Positions 17,080-26,532 are shown, counted from the first letter of the stretch. The stretch is 64,000 nt of DNA from an uncultured Eubacteriales bacterium (GCA_900548145.1 URJB01000002.1:41588-105587), one strand, 5' to 3'. Notes: generated from the letters alone by a model not told the origin. Numbers and translations are program-made.

Positions 17080-18624
17080 ATGGCAAGGAAATGGATGTCC
17101 CTGATTCTGGCGGTTTGCCTGATGCTTGGCGTCATGATGCCCGCCGCTTTCGCTGACGAGACCAAGACCTTTATCGTCGCGATGACCGAAGATCCCAAGA
17201 GCTTCAACCCGGACGCGCAGGCCGACGACGCCGGCTGGCCCGTGTTCCAGAATCTGTACGACGGTCTGTTCCAGCTGAACTGGAATAATGAGATCGTTCC
17301 CGATCTGTGCGAGACCTACACCATCTCCGAGGATAGCCTGACCTACACCTTCAACCTGCGCAAGGGCGTGAAGTGGCACGACGGCGAAGCCTTCAGCTCT
17401 GCGGACGTGGAATTTACCTATAAGATGATTATGGAAAACAGCGGCATCATTTCTCAGGAGCTGAACAACTCCGTTGCCGAAATGAGCTGCCCCGATGATG
17501 ACACCTTCGTCATGACCCTGAAGGCTCCCAACGCGCCCATTCTGGGCACGCTGGCGTGGTACGCCAACTTTATCCTGCCCAAGCACCTCTACGAGGGCGT
17601 GGAGGATTGGAAGGCCTGCGAAGCCGCTACTACCCATCCCGTTGGCACTGGCGCTTACAAGTTTGTCAGTTATGACCGTGGCGTGAGCATCGTGCTGGAA
17701 AAGAATCCCGACTATCATCTGGGCGCGCCTCAGGTGGATCGCCTGATCTTCCAGGTTATCCCCGATTCCGATACCGCCATGCAGGCTTTCTTCAACGGCG
17801 AGATCGACATGCTCAAGCCCGTTCCCAACTCTCAGGTGCCCGCCCTGCTGAAGGATCCCCAGTACAAACTGGGCTACTCCAGCGCCGCCCGCCGTTATCA
17901 GATCGCCATGAACATGGAAAGCGAAAAGATGACGCTGGCCGTCCGTCAGGCTGTGGCCCTGTCCATCGACCGTGAGGAAATCTCCCGCAAGGCCACCAAC
18001 GGCTTGATGCCCCCCGCCTACGGCTTCTATCCGCCCTACTGCGAATGGGCCTACAACGCGGACGCGGACATCGGCCAACGCGACGTGGCCAAGGCGCGTC
18101 AGATTCTGGAAGACGCCGGCTTCACCGCTGATGAAAACGGCAACTATATCGAACTGGAAATGCTGGTGCTCTCCTCCGGTTCCTATGCTGACTGCGGCAA
18201 GGTCATGCAGTCCAACCTGAAGGAAGCCGGCATCAACATGAAGCTGACCGTGCTGGAAAGCGCCGCCTGGAATGAGCGCGTCACCAGCGGCGACTTCGAT
18301 ATGGCCATGCTCAACGGCTATCAGGGTCCCGATCCTGACGCTATGTCCAAGCGTATCGGCACCGGCGGTGTCGCCAACTACTCTCACTTCTCCAACGCGG
18401 AGGTGGACGAGCTGCTGGCGAAGGCACGCAGCCTGACCGACAACGAGGCGCGCGGCGCCTGCTACCGCCGTATTCAGGAGATCGAGGCGGAAGAACTGCC
18501 CATCATCCCCGTGGTGGAAATGGCCACCTACTACATCTGCCGCAGCAACGTCTCCGGCATTGCTTACATCGATCATGTCAGCGACGTCAGCGACAACAGC
18601 TACGCTCGTGTGACCATCGACTAA
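17080..18624 (+). CDS. Peptide ABC transporter substrate-binding protein (family 5)
   Basis: Extracellular binding protein of the DppA/OppA family (SBP_bac_5), 514 aa. The signal peptide ends MMPAAFADE, a signal peptidase I site; no lipobox Cys is seen, unusual for a monoderm binding protein. The mature part starts KTFIVAMTEDPKSFNPDAQADD and has the family motif ITYTFNLRKGVKWHDG-like segment (TYTFNLRKGVKWHDGEAFS) and DVEFTYKMI. It is followed by a strong hairpin and then the permease genes, so it is probably made in excess over the membrane parts. Di- or oligopeptides are the likely cargo given the carboxypeptidase next door. Confidence 0.93.
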   Translation: MARKWMSLILAVCLMLGVMMPAAFADETKTFIVAMTEDPKSFNPDAQADDAGWPVFQNLYDGLFQLNWNNEIVPDLCETYTISEDSLTYTFNLRKGVKWHDGEAFSSADVEFTYKMIMENSGIISQELNNSVAEMSCPDDDTFVMTLKAPNAPILGTLAWYANFILPKHLYEGVEDWKACEAATTHPVGTGAYKFVSYDRGVSIVLEKNPDYHLGAPQVDRLIFQVIPDSDTAMQAFFNGEIDMLKPVPNSQVPALLKDPQYKLGYSSAARRYQIAMNMESEKMTLAVRQAVALSIDREEISRKATNGLMPPAYGFYPPYCEWAYNADADIGQRDVAKARQILEDAGFTADENGNYIELEMLVLSSGSYADCGKVMQSNLKEAGINMKLTVLESAAWNERVTSGDFDMAMLNGYQGPDPDAMSKRIGTGGVANYSHFSNAEVDELLAKARSLTDNEARGACYRRIQEIEAEELPIIPVVEMATYYICRSNVSGIAYIDHVSDVSDNSYARVTID

Positions 18625-18657
18625 TCGAAATCTCCCCGTTAGTTTCCCCGGTTTACG

Positions 18658-18688
18658 CCCGACAGGCGGGTTTTGCCCGCCTGTCGGG
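18658..18688 (+). terminator. Attenuator hairpin between binding-protein and permease genes
   Basis: A perfect 13-bp stem (CCCGACAGGCGGG with its complement) and 5-nt loop without a long T run lies inside the operon; partial termination or 3' end protection would raise the binding protein level. Confidence 0.75.
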
Positions 18689-18715
18689 TATTCATACAAT
18701 AAGGGATGTGAGCGG

Positions 18716-19681
18716 ATGAAGCGCTATATCTTAAAACGACTGGTCACCGCCTTTTTGATTGTGATGGTGGTCATCGTTCTGAACTTCACCATCATCAAAC
18801 TTGCGCCTGGCGATCCTGTGCGGATCCTGGCGGGCGCTGATACGCTTACGGAAGAGGTCATGGAGGCCATGACCGTCAAGTTCGGCCTGGATCAGCCCTT
18901 CCATGTCCAGCTGGGCAAGTATATCCTCAACCTCCTTCACGGCGATCTGGGCACCTCCTTCGCCTATTCGCAGCCGGTCAGTATGCTGATTGGCGAACGC
19001 TTCGGCAATTCGCTGCTCCTTTCCGGCACCAGCGCCGTGCTGGCGGTGATTCTGGGCTGCTGGCTGGGGCTGTACGCCGGCAAAAACCACGGGGGCCTGC
19101 TGGATCGAATCTTCTCCGGCATGGCCTATCTGTTCAACTCCATGCCCACCTTCTGGCTGGGCATGATGGGCATTCTGCTGTTTGCCTCCACCCTGCGCTG
19201 GCTGCCTACGCAGGGAATGTACAACCTGCGCGCGGGCTATACGGGCATGGCCTATGTGGGCGATGTGATGGTGCATATGATCCTGCCCTGCGCGTCTCTG
19301 GTGGCGGTTCAAATTCCTGCCTATTTCCGCATCACCAAGACCTCGGTCATGCAGGTAATGGCGGACGACTATATCATGACCTTCCGGGTGACGGGCATGA
19401 GCGAACGCAAAATCTTCCGCAAATATATTCTGAAAAACGCAATTCTGCCGGTTTTGACCGTTTTCGGCATCAATCTGGCTTATGTGGTTTCCGGCTCTAC
19501 CCTGACGGAAATCGTATTCTCATGGCCGGGCATCGGCTCGCTGATGTACCGCTCCATCATGATGCGCGACTATAACGTGCTGATGGGCGTGTATCTGATT
19601 CTGGCCCTGACCGTCGCCGCCATGATGATCATCGTCGATCTGGTCTACGCATGGCTGGATCCTCGTATCCGCTACACTTGA
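18716..19681 (+). CDS. Peptide ABC transporter permease, DppB type
   Basis: First inner-membrane subunit of the importer, 321 aa with about six transmembrane helices. It starts MKRYILKRLVTAFLIVMVVIVLNF, the standard DppB opening, with APGDPVRILAG shortly after. The permease EAA loop is near YIMTFRVTGMSERKIFRKYILKNAILP (residues ~215-240), the site that contacts the ATPases. It ends 18 nt before the DppC gene. Together with the next three genes it makes a full dpp/opp-type complex. Confidence 0.93.
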   Translation: MKRYILKRLVTAFLIVMVVIVLNFTIIKLAPGDPVRILAGADTLTEEVMEAMTVKFGLDQPFHVQLGKYILNLLHGDLGTSFAYSQPVSMLIGERFGNSLLLSGTSAVLAVILGCWLGLYAGKNHGGLLDRIFSGMAYLFNSMPTFWLGMMGILLFASTLRWLPTQGMYNLRAGYTGMAYVGDVMVHMILPCASLVAVQIPAYFRITKTSVMQVMADDYIMTFRVTGMSERKIFRKYILKNAILPVLTVFGINLAYVVSGSTLTEIVFSWPGIGSLMYRSIMMRDYNVLMGVYLILALTVAAMMIIVDLVYAWLDPRIRYT

Positions 19682-19699
19682 CAGGAGGGAAGCAAAACG

Positions 19700-20554
19700 A
19701 TGGAAAACAGATTGATCAAAGTGGCCAAACGTCTTGCGTCCCTCTGGAAGGCCAGCCGCCAGCTGCGGGTGGGACTTCTGCTGTTTTTGGGCGTGCTGCT
19801 GGTGGCGATTCTGGCGGGTGTGCTGTCGCCCTACGACCCCTATTACCTCGGCGACGATCTGCTGATGCCGCCGGGCAGCGAAAACCACCCGCTGGGCACC
19901 GACCATATGGGGCATGACGTTCTGAGCATGATCCTTCACGGAAGCCGCACCAGCCTGACCATCGGCATCGTGTCCGCGCTGATTTCCGGCCTGATCGGCA
20001 CCATGCTGGGCGCCTTCGCCGGTTATTTCGGGGGCGCGCTGGATAAGATCACCTCCGAGGTCATCAATATTTTCCTGATGATTCCCACGTTCTTTCTGGT
20101 GCTGATCATCGTCTCCATTTTCGGCAGCAACATGTTCAACGTCATGCTGGTCATCGGTCTGACCTCGTGGCCCTCCAATGCCCGCATGATGCGCGTTCAG
20201 GCCATGAGCCTGAAGGAGCGCACCTACATCAAGGGCGCGGTGGTCATGGGCGAAAGCCGCCTGCGGATTTTGTTCAAGTACATCATCCCCAACGGCCTGT
20301 TCCCGGTCATCGCCAACACCACCATGGGCGTGGCCAAGGCGATCCTGACGGAAGCCAGCCTTTCGTTTCTGGGTCTGGGCGACCCCAATATCGTCAGCTG
20401 GGGCCAGATGGTGTATGACGGCAAGGCCTTCCTGCAGACCGGCTGGTGGATCTCCACTCTGCCCGGCCTGTCCATTATGATGATCGTGGTTATCTTCTAT
20501 ATGATCGGCGACGGCCTGAACTACGCGCTCAGCCCCCGGATGAAGAAATTGTAA
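19700..20554 (+). CDS. Peptide ABC transporter permease, DppC type
   Basis: Second permease subunit, 284 aa. A short cytoplasmic N terminus is followed by a helix (LRVGLLLFLGVLLVAILAGV) and the DppC landmark ENHPLGTDHMGHDVLS. The EAA loop is KGAVVMGESRLRILFKYIIPNG near residue 190. GGAGGGAAG precedes the ATG. It pairs with the DppB-type permease upstream and runs straight into the ATPase gene. Confidence 0.93.
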   Translation: MENRLIKVAKRLASLWKASRQLRVGLLLFLGVLLVAILAGVLSPYDPYYLGDDLLMPPGSENHPLGTDHMGHDVLSMILHGSRTSLTIGIVSALISGLIGTMLGAFAGYFGGALDKITSEVINIFLMIPTFFLVLIIVSIFGSNMFNVMLVIGLTSWPSNARMMRVQAMSLKERTYIKGAVVMGESRLRILFKYIIPNGLFPVIANTTMGVAKAILTEASLSFLGLGDPNIVSWGQMVYDGKAFLQTGWWISTLPGLSIMMIVVIFYMIGDGLNYALSPRMKKL

Positions 20555-20568
20555 GGGAGGGAAACGGT

Positions 20569-21537
20569 TTGTTGCTGAATGTGCAGGAGCTCTGCGTGAG
20601 CTATCTCACCAAAAAGACCGAGCTGAAGGCCGTGGATCACGTTTCCTTCGGCATCGAACGGGGCGATACGCTGGGTATTATCGGCGAAAGCGGCTCCGGC
20701 AAGTCCACCATCGTCATGGCGATGCTGCGGCAGCTGGATCCCCGTTTTTCCAAAATCACGGGCCGGGTGGAGTTTGACGGGCAGGAGCTTCTGACCCTGC
20801 CGGATGCGGAATTTAAGAAGCTGCTGTGGAAGCGGATCGCCATCGTGTTCCAGAAATCCATGAACAGCCTGAGCCCGGTGCACCGTCTGGGCAGTCAGTT
20901 CGAGGATATTTACCGGGTGCATGAGCCCCATGCCACCAAGGCGCAGATTCATGACAGGGCGGTGGAGCTGTTCAAGCTGGTCAACCTTCCGGAGCGGGTG
21001 TACCGGCTGTATCCTCACGAGCTTTCCGGCGGCATGATGCAACGCTTTTCCATCGTGCTCAGCCTGATGTTCAACCCCGACCTGCTCATCATGGACGAGG
21101 CTACGACGGCGCTGGACGTGGTCACGCAGGGGCAGCTCCTGCGGGAGATCATGAAGCTGGAAGCGGGACTGAACCTGACCCGCATCATGATTACCCACGA
21201 TCTTTCCGTGGTGGCCAGCGCCTGCCGCAAAACACTGGTGCTGTATTCCGGTCAGGTGATGGAGTTCGGCACAGTCGAGCAGGTCATCAAGCAGCATTTG
21301 CATCCCTACACCGAGGGGCTGATTCGCTCCTTTCCCTCGCTCTACGGCGAAAAGCAGGCCCTGCGCGGCATTCCCGGCTCTCTGCCGGATCTGACCGACC
21401 CGCCCGCAGGCTGCGTTTTCGCGCCCCGCTGCCCCTATGCAACGGAGCGCTGCCGTCAGGAGCGGCCGGAGATTCGGGAATATGAGCCGGGCCATTTTGC
21501 GGCCTGCCATCGCTGTCAGGAAAGGGAGGCGGAATAA
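20569..21537 (+). CDS. Peptide ABC transporter ATPase, DppD type
   Basis: First ATP-binding subunit of the importer, 322 aa. Walker A is GESGSGKSTIV, the signature is LSGGMMQRFSIVLSL (Met-Met where many have QxQ), Walker B LLIMDEATTALD, and the switch His is in ITHDLSVV. The C-terminal oligopeptide-transporter extension has AGCVFAPRCPYATERC, likely binding an iron-sulfur cluster. The start is probably TTG 20569, with GGGAGGG 8 nt upstream; the next codon is also TTG and no ATG is nearby. Its stop codon directly abuts the ATG of the DppF gene. Confidence 0.93.
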   Translation: MLLNVQELCVSYLTKKTELKAVDHVSFGIERGDTLGIIGESGSGKSTIVMAMLRQLDPRFSKITGRVEFDGQELLTLPDAEFKKLLWKRIAIVFQKSMNSLSPVHRLGSQFEDIYRVHEPHATKAQIHDRAVELFKLVNLPERVYRLYPHELSGGMMQRFSIVLSLMFNPDLLIMDEATTALDVVTQGQLLREIMKLEAGLNLTRIMITHDLSVVASACRKTLVLYSGQVMEFGTVEQVIKQHLHPYTEGLIRSFPSLYGEKQALRGIPGSLPDLTDPPAGCVFAPRCPYATERCRQERPEIREYEPGHFAACHRCQEREAE

Positions 21538-22560
21538 ATGGCCAAGCATAAGGATTTTTCCGAGCTGTTCGATCCCTCCAAGCCCATGCTGGAGGTGCGG
21601 AACCTGACCCGGCTGTATCCTCAAAAGGGCGGAAGTCTGTTCCGCAAGCCTAAACAGGTGCACGCGGTGGACGGCGTGTCCTTCACGCTGCAGGAGCGGG
21701 AAATCTTCGGCGTTATCGGCGAAAGCGGCTGCGGCAAGTCCACGTTGGGCCGGCTGCTGATTCGTCTGGAGGAGCCCACCAGCGGCGAGATCGACTTCTA
21801 CGGCGTATCCACCAGGAAGCTGCTGGACGCCAACCCGGAGCAGTTCCACTGCCTGGTGCAGTCGGTGTTCCAGAATCCCTTCGATACCTTTACGCCCAGC
21901 GACACCATCGGGGCGATTATGGAGCGCCCGCTGAAGCTGCACAACATCGGAGATTCCGATGAGGAGCGCCGCCAGATCTGCGTCGACGCGCTGACCGAGG
22001 GCGGTCTGATCCCGGCGGAGTCCTTCCTGTCCCGCTATCCTCACGAGCTGTCCGGCGGCCAACTGCAGCGTATTTCCATTCTGCGCAGTATGCTGCTCAA
22101 GCCCCGTTTTTTGGTGGTGGACGAGCCTGTTTCCATGCTGGACGTTTCCGTCCGGGCGGACATCATCAACATGTTCCTGAAGCTGGTGGAGCGCCACAAC
22201 ACCAGCATCCTTTTCATCAGCCACGATATTTCCATCATCCGCTATGCCTCTACCCGGGTGGCGGTCATGTATCTGGGCAATATCGTGGAAATGGGGGAGA
22301 CGGATGCCATCATCCACCATCCCATGCACCCTTATACGCAGGTGCTGATCTCCAACTGCGCCTCCATTGATCTGGACGAGAAAAAGGAACCGATTCGCAT
22401 CGAGGGCGAGCCGCCGTCGCCGGTGGATCCCAAGCCCTGCTGCCCCTTTGCGGGCCGCTGCTTCTGCGCGCAGGACGTCTGTCTGCGTCAGAAGCCGGAG
22501 CTGCGCACCTTCTCCGACGGACGGCAGGTGGCCTGCCACTTTGCCAGAGAGCGGGAGTAA
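21538..22560 (+). CDS. Peptide ABC transporter ATPase, DppF type
   Basis: Second ATP-binding subunit, 340 aa. Walker A GESGCGKSTLG, signature LSGGQLQRISILRSM, Walker B FLVVDEPVSMLDVSV and switch His FISHDISII are intact. The C-terminal Cys-containing tail (PCCPFAGRCFCAQDVC) matches the DppD tail. It starts one nucleotide after the dppD stop with a ribosome binding site inside the upstream gene, so translation is coupled. It ends the operon; an intergenic repeat cluster follows. Confidence 0.93.
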   Translation: MAKHKDFSELFDPSKPMLEVRNLTRLYPQKGGSLFRKPKQVHAVDGVSFTLQEREIFGVIGESGCGKSTLGRLLIRLEEPTSGEIDFYGVSTRKLLDANPEQFHCLVQSVFQNPFDTFTPSDTIGAIMERPLKLHNIGDSDEERRQICVDALTEGGLIPAESFLSRYPHELSGGQLQRISILRSMLLKPRFLVVDEPVSMLDVSVRADIINMFLKLVERHNTSILFISHDISIIRYASTRVAVMYLGNIVEMGETDAIIHHPMHPYTQVLISNCASIDLDEKKEPIRIEGEPPSPVDPKPCCPFAGRCFCAQDVCLRQKPELRTFSDGRQVACHFARERE

Positions 22561-22564
22561 GCTC

Positions 22565-22740
22565 GGGCCGGGTTTGACCCTTCATCAAAAGGTCGTGCGT
22601 CAAAAAGCGGAGGTGCAGGAGGCATTGCCTCCTGCCGGGGTCTTAGGGGCAGGGCCCCTAAGGCTCGTGCCGCAGCATTTTTCCCGCGAACCAGCGGAGC
22701 GCTGTTCGCGGGCGATGGCGGCCGATCAGGATTTTTTCGA
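22565..22740. repeat. Intergenic cluster of inverted repeats
   Basis: Three strong inverted repeats follow each other: 22615-22635 (10-bp arms GCAGGAGGCA, 1-nt centre), 22643-22661 (arms TTAGGGGC/GCCCCTAA), and 22683-22712 (arms CCCGCGAA/TTCGCGGG, with inner CAGCG/CGCTG). There is no credible reading frame. It looks like a dispersed palindromic intergenic element of the kind common in GC-rich gut Clostridia. Confidence 0.65.
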
Positions 22741-22748
22741 AAAACGAA

Positions 22749-22787
22749 GCCGTGCGCTCCCCGCTTTGGGGGACGCACGGCTGGTTT
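22749..22787. terminator. Terminator between dppF region and the TIM-barrel gene
   Basis: GCCGTGCG and CGCACGGC stem with an inner CCCC/GGGG pairing, followed by TGGTTTTCTTT; it can serve the minus-strand gene as well. Confidence 0.75.
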
Positions 22788-22825
22788 TCTTTATTGGAAG
22801 GCTGCAACGCGGGGACGGCGGAGGC

Positions 22826-23740
22826 TCAGATGACGAAATTCTCCATGTACTTCTTGCTCAGGCGCAGAGAGTCCAGAATCTTCTCCCGGCTGCCTTCAAA
22901 GGCGCGGTCCTCCACCTCGATGCACACGGGGCCGTCGTAGCCGATGTCCGTCAGCGCGGAGACGTACCGGCCCCAGTCAACATCGCCCAGTCCGGGCAGC
23001 TTGGGAGCCATGAACTCCAGCGGATAGGCCATGACGCCCACCTGATCCAGCTTGTCCTGATAGAGCTTGATGTCCTTGAAATGGACGTGGAAGATTTTGT
23101 CCTTGAACTCGTAGATGGGCTTGATGTAGTCGATCATCTGCCACACAAAGTGAGAGGGATCGTAGTTGATGCCCAGATTGTCGGAGGGCAGAATTTCGAA
23201 CACCTTGCGCCAGTTGGCGGGGGTGGTCATCAGGTTCTGTCCGCCGGGCCACTGATCGGGGCCGAAGAGCATGGGGCAGTTCTCGATGCCGATCTTCACA
23301 CCGTATTTTTCGGCCTCCGCAATGATGGGCGGCCAAACTTCCTTCACCAGCTCCAGGTTTTCCTCCACGTTCTTGGTCTGATCCCGTCCAATGAAAGTGG
23401 TGACCAGATTCACGCCCAGCTTGTGGGAGGCGCGGATGACCTTTTTCAGGTGTTCCACGTTGGCGGCGCGCTTTTCCAGATCAGCGTCCATGGTGTTGGG
23501 GTAGAAAGCCAGAGAGGAAATCTCCACGCCCTTCTTGGCGCAGTAAGCCAGAATTTCAGCGGCCTTTTCGTCGGTCAGCTCGTCCACGTTGATGTGGCTC
23601 ACGCCCGCGTAACGGCGCTCCGCCTTGCCGCAGGGCCAGCAGGCCACCTCTACGCAGGAGAAGCCCATCTCCGACGCGGTGTCGATCATTTCTTCAAAAT
23701 TCCATCCGTCCAGAATCGCACTGACAAATCCAAGTTTCAT
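22826..23740 (-). CDS. Sugar phosphate isomerase/epimerase (AP endonuclease 2-type TIM barrel)
   Basis: TIM-barrel protein of 304 aa in the xylose isomerase-like family (IolE/IolI, tagatose epimerase, EndoIV fold). It begins MKLGFVSAILDGWNFEEMI. Metal ligands are likely in KIGIENCPMLF (Glu), NYDPSHFVWQ (Asp-His), FHVHFKDIK (His) and VCIEVEDRAF (Glu). The ATG at 23740 has GGAGG upstream. It is divergent from the ribose-type ABC operon, whose last gene is a Gfo/Idh/MocA dehydrogenase; this trio often handles inositol or rare sugars, but the actual sugar is not decided by sequence. Confidence 0.88.
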   Translation of the reverse strand: MKLGFVSAILDGWNFEEMIDTASEMGFSCVEVACWPCGKAERRYAGVSHINVDELTDEKAAEILAYCAKKGVEISSLAFYPNTMDADLEKRAANVEHLKKVIRASHKLGVNLVTTFIGRDQTKNVEENLELVKEVWPPIIAEAEKYGVKIGIENCPMLFGPDQWPGGQNLMTTPANWRKVFEILPSDNLGINYDPSHFVWQMIDYIKPIYEFKDKIFHVHFKDIKLYQDKLDQVGVMAYPLEFMAPKLPGLGDVDWGRYVSALTDIGYDGPVCIEVEDRAFEGSREKILDSLRLSKKYMENFVI

Positions 23741-23913
23741 CGAAAGAAACCTCCGTATATATAATCGTAGGGAGAATATCCACTCAAATTATAACACAGA
23801 AGGAAAAAAAGTAAATAAGGCCGCTTCTGGTCAAAAAAGTTGCTTTTCGCGCCGCCAAGGACGACTGAGACGGGTTTTCCGCCCGAAACGGGGAAAAAAG
23901 AAAGCCACTTTGA

Positions 23914-23942
23914 TTGACAGAAGCATAGGAGTGTGTTATGCT
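23914..23942 (+). promoter_or_regulatory. Promoter of the sugar ABC operon
   Basis: Perfect TTGACA and TATGCT separated by 17 bp, about 90 nt ahead of the binding-protein ATG. The remainder of the 294-bp divergent gap is AT-rich and carries no gene. Confidence 0.8.
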
Positions 23943-24034
23943 TTGAGCAAGCAAAAGGCGCATACAAAAAAGCAAACTTCTTTTTTGGCTGCGCCGGAAG
24001 CAAAAACCATCCGAATGAAACGGAGGAAAACACT

Positions 24035-24973
24035 ATGAAAAAGTTTCTGGCGATCGTTCTGACGCTGGCGCTGTGCCTGGGCCTGTGCTCCATGGCTTCC
24101 GCCGAGACCACGACTTACAAGATCGGCATTCTGGCTCCCGCTGTGACCCACGGCTGGGTGGCCGGCGTGGCCTATCAGGCTGAACAGCGCTGCAAGGAAC
24201 TGGCCGACACCGTCGAGTACAAGCTCTACACCTCCAACAACGCCGAAGAAATGACCACTCAGCTGGATGACCTCAAGACCTGGGGCGCTCAGGCCATCGT
24301 GGCGTTCCCCCAGTGGGAAGGCATGGAAGTGCCGATTCAGGCCGCCATTGACGAGGGCATCTACGTGGTGAACTTCGATATCGCCATCAACGCCGAGGGC
24401 GTGTACATGGTGACCGGCGACAACGAAGGCATGGGCATCGAAGGCGCGAAGTACATCGTGGATAAGATCGGCACCGAAGGCACGGTCGTGGCTCTGCCCG
24501 TTCCCACCTCCGGCTCCGTCAGCGAGCTGCGCATGAAGGGCTTCACCGAGACCATGGCGGAAATCGCTCCCAACGTGAAGATCATCGAATACGCCACCGC
24601 TTTCACCCGTGAAGACGGCCTGAAGGACATGGCGGACATCCTGACTGCCAATCCCCAGATCGACGCTGTGTTCTCTCTGGACGATGAAACCTCTATCGGC
24701 GCTCTGCAGGCCATCGAAGATGCCGGCCGTACCGATATCAAGGTCATCACCGGCGGCGGCGGATGCCAGGAATACTTCAACATCATTGCTGCCAACGAGA
24801 GCATCAACGTCTGCTCCGCTCTGTACAGCCCCCTGATGGTCAAGGACGCTGTGGACGAAGCCGTGGCTCTGCTGAAGGGCGAGACCGTTGACCCCGTGAA
24901 GGTGATCCCCACCACCATCGTGGATCGCTCCAATGTGGCCGACTATCTGGATCCCGAAAACACCGTGTACTGA
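24035..24973 (+). CDS. Sugar ABC transporter substrate-binding protein (RbsB-like)
   Basis: Periplasmic-binding-protein fold of the ribose/galactose type (Peripla_BP_4), 312 aa. The signal peptide MKKFLAIVLTLALCLGLCSMASAE ends at a signal peptidase I site; the Cys residues are not in a lipobox. The mature start TYKIGILAPAVTHGWVAGVAYQAEQRCKEL is typical, and DAVFSLDDETSIGALQAIEDAGR is the hinge/second-domain motif. CGGAGGAAAA precedes the ATG at 24035. A hairpin separates it from the ATPase gene. The sugar is unknown. Confidence 0.93.
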   Translation: MKKFLAIVLTLALCLGLCSMASAETTTYKIGILAPAVTHGWVAGVAYQAEQRCKELADTVEYKLYTSNNAEEMTTQLDDLKTWGAQAIVAFPQWEGMEVPIQAAIDEGIYVVNFDIAINAEGVYMVTGDNEGMGIEGAKYIVDKIGTEGTVVALPVPTSGSVSELRMKGFTETMAEIAPNVKIIEYATAFTREDGLKDMADILTANPQIDAVFSLDDETSIGALQAIEDAGRTDIKVITGGGGCQEYFNIIAANESINVCSALYSPLMVKDAVDEAVALLKGETVDPVKVIPTTIVDRSNVADYLDPENTVY

Positions 24974-24985
24974 TCGGTTTTTTCC

Positions 24986-25019
24986 CGGAAAGGGCCGTGG
25001 CTTGCCATGGCCCTTTCCG
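24986..25019 (+). terminator. Attenuator hairpin after the sugar-binding-protein gene
   Basis: Fifteen-base arms (CGGAAAGGGCCGTGG and its complement) form a hairpin between the binding-protein and ATPase genes, the same arrangement as in the peptide operon. Confidence 0.75.
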
Positions 25020-25053
25020 TTCTTATGAGGAACTTTAGAACGGATGTGAACTC

Positions 25054-26532
25054 ATGAACCTTTCCATGCGTGGAATCGTGAAGTCCTTTGGCGCAAACGA
25101 TGTGCTGAAATCCGTTGATTTTTCCCTTAAAGGGGGAGAAGTCTGCGCGCTGCTGGGCGAAAACGGCGCCGGAAAAAGCACCCTGATGAATATTCTGGGC
25201 GGCGTGCTGCAGGCGGACGCCGGAACCATCGAGTTGGACGGCCAGCCCGTTCAATTCCATACGCCTCATCAGTCCCTCGAAGCGGGGATCGCCTTTATCC
25301 ATCAGGAATTGAACCTGATCAACGATCTTCCCGTTTACGAAAATATGTTCATTGGCCGGGAACTGAAGAAAAAAAGCGGCCTTCTGGATCATAAGGAAAT
25401 GATCCGTCAGACTCAGCAGCTCTTTGACGAAATGGGGCTGGATATTTCGCCCCGGGCCATGGTGTCCTCGTTGGACGCCTCCTACAAACAGATTGTCGAA
25501 ATCTCCCGCGCGCTGATGATGAAGGCGTCCCTCATCATCATGGACGAACCCACCACCTCCCTGACGGACCCGGAAATCGAGCGCGTTTTCGATATGCTTC
25601 GTACCCTGAAAGCCCAGCAGGTGGGCGTGGTTTTTATCTCCCACAAGCTGCGGGAAGTGATGGAAATCTGCGATCGGTACACCGTCCTGCGGGACGGCGT
25701 GGTGGTGGCGGACGGCCGGGTAGAGGATACCACCATCAGCCAGCTGGCCTGCGATATGGTGGGCCATGCGGTCAAGACGGAATCCATTCGCCGGGATGCG
25801 GCCCGCGGGGCCGAAGTGCTTCGGCTGGAAAACCTGACGCTGGAGCCCTACTACCGCGGCGTGAACCTTTCCGTTCATGCGGGAGAGGTCGTCGGCGTGA
25901 CGGGCCTTCTGGGGGACGGCCGCAGCGAGCTGTTCCGCACGGTCTTCGGCGATATGGGCAGGTATGCAGGGCAGATTTACCTGAATGAAAAGCCCGTGAC
26001 GGTTTCCTCCACGATGCAGGCGTTGGGGCTGGGCATCGGCTATTTGCCCCGCAACCGCAAGGAAAACGGCATTATCAAAGATATGTCTATTCTTGAAAAC
26101 GGCTCCATCGTCACCTGGCCCCGGCTGACCCATTTGGGGCTCATCGACCGGAAAAAACAGCTGGCGGAGTTTGAAAAGCAGCGGCAGGAGCTGGGCATCA
26201 AAATGGAAAGCCCGGACGACTCCATCACCAGCCTGTCCGGCGGCAACCAGCAGAAGGTGGTGCTGGCCAAATGGCTCAGCGCCCGGCCTGATCTGCTGAT
26301 TCTGGATAACCCCACCCAGGGCGTGGACGTGGGCGCGAAGGAGGATATTTACGATATCATTCTTCGGCTGGCCGACGCCGGCGTGGCGGTGGTGGTGCTT
26401 TCCAACGAGGCGCAGGAGATCATCCGCGTGTGCAGCCGCGCCTACGTTATGTACCACGGCGATATTCGCGCGCAGGTGCAGGGCGAAACCATGAACGAAC
26501 AGGAAATGATGCGGCTGGCTACCGGCGGCTGA
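25054..26532 (+). CDS. Sugar ABC transporter ATPase, RbsA/MglA type
   Basis: Double ATP-binding protein of 492 aa. The first half has Walker A GENGAGKSTLM and Walker B SLIIMDEPTTSLTD. The second half starts GVTGLLGDGRSELFRTVFG (degenerate Walker A, as in all RbsA proteins) and carries the signature LSGGNQQKVVLAKWL and LLILDNPTQGVDVG (Asn replaces the usual Glu). The ATG at 25054 has only a weak ribosome binding site. It lies between the binding protein and the permease, 14 nt before the latter. Confidence 0.94.
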   Translation: MNLSMRGIVKSFGANDVLKSVDFSLKGGEVCALLGENGAGKSTLMNILGGVLQADAGTIELDGQPVQFHTPHQSLEAGIAFIHQELNLINDLPVYENMFIGRELKKKSGLLDHKEMIRQTQQLFDEMGLDISPRAMVSSLDASYKQIVEISRALMMKASLIIMDEPTTSLTDPEIERVFDMLRTLKAQQVGVVFISHKLREVMEICDRYTVLRDGVVVADGRVEDTTISQLACDMVGHAVKTESIRRDAARGAEVLRLENLTLEPYYRGVNLSVHAGEVVGVTGLLGDGRSELFRTVFGDMGRYAGQIYLNEKPVTVSSTMQALGLGIGYLPRNRKENGIIKDMSILENGSIVTWPRLTHLGLIDRKKQLAEFEKQRQELGIKMESPDDSITSLSGGNQQKVVLAKWLSARPDLLILDNPTQGVDVGAKEDIYDIILRLADAGVAVVVLSNEAQEIIRVCSRAYVMYHGDIRAQVQGETMNEQEMMRLATGG

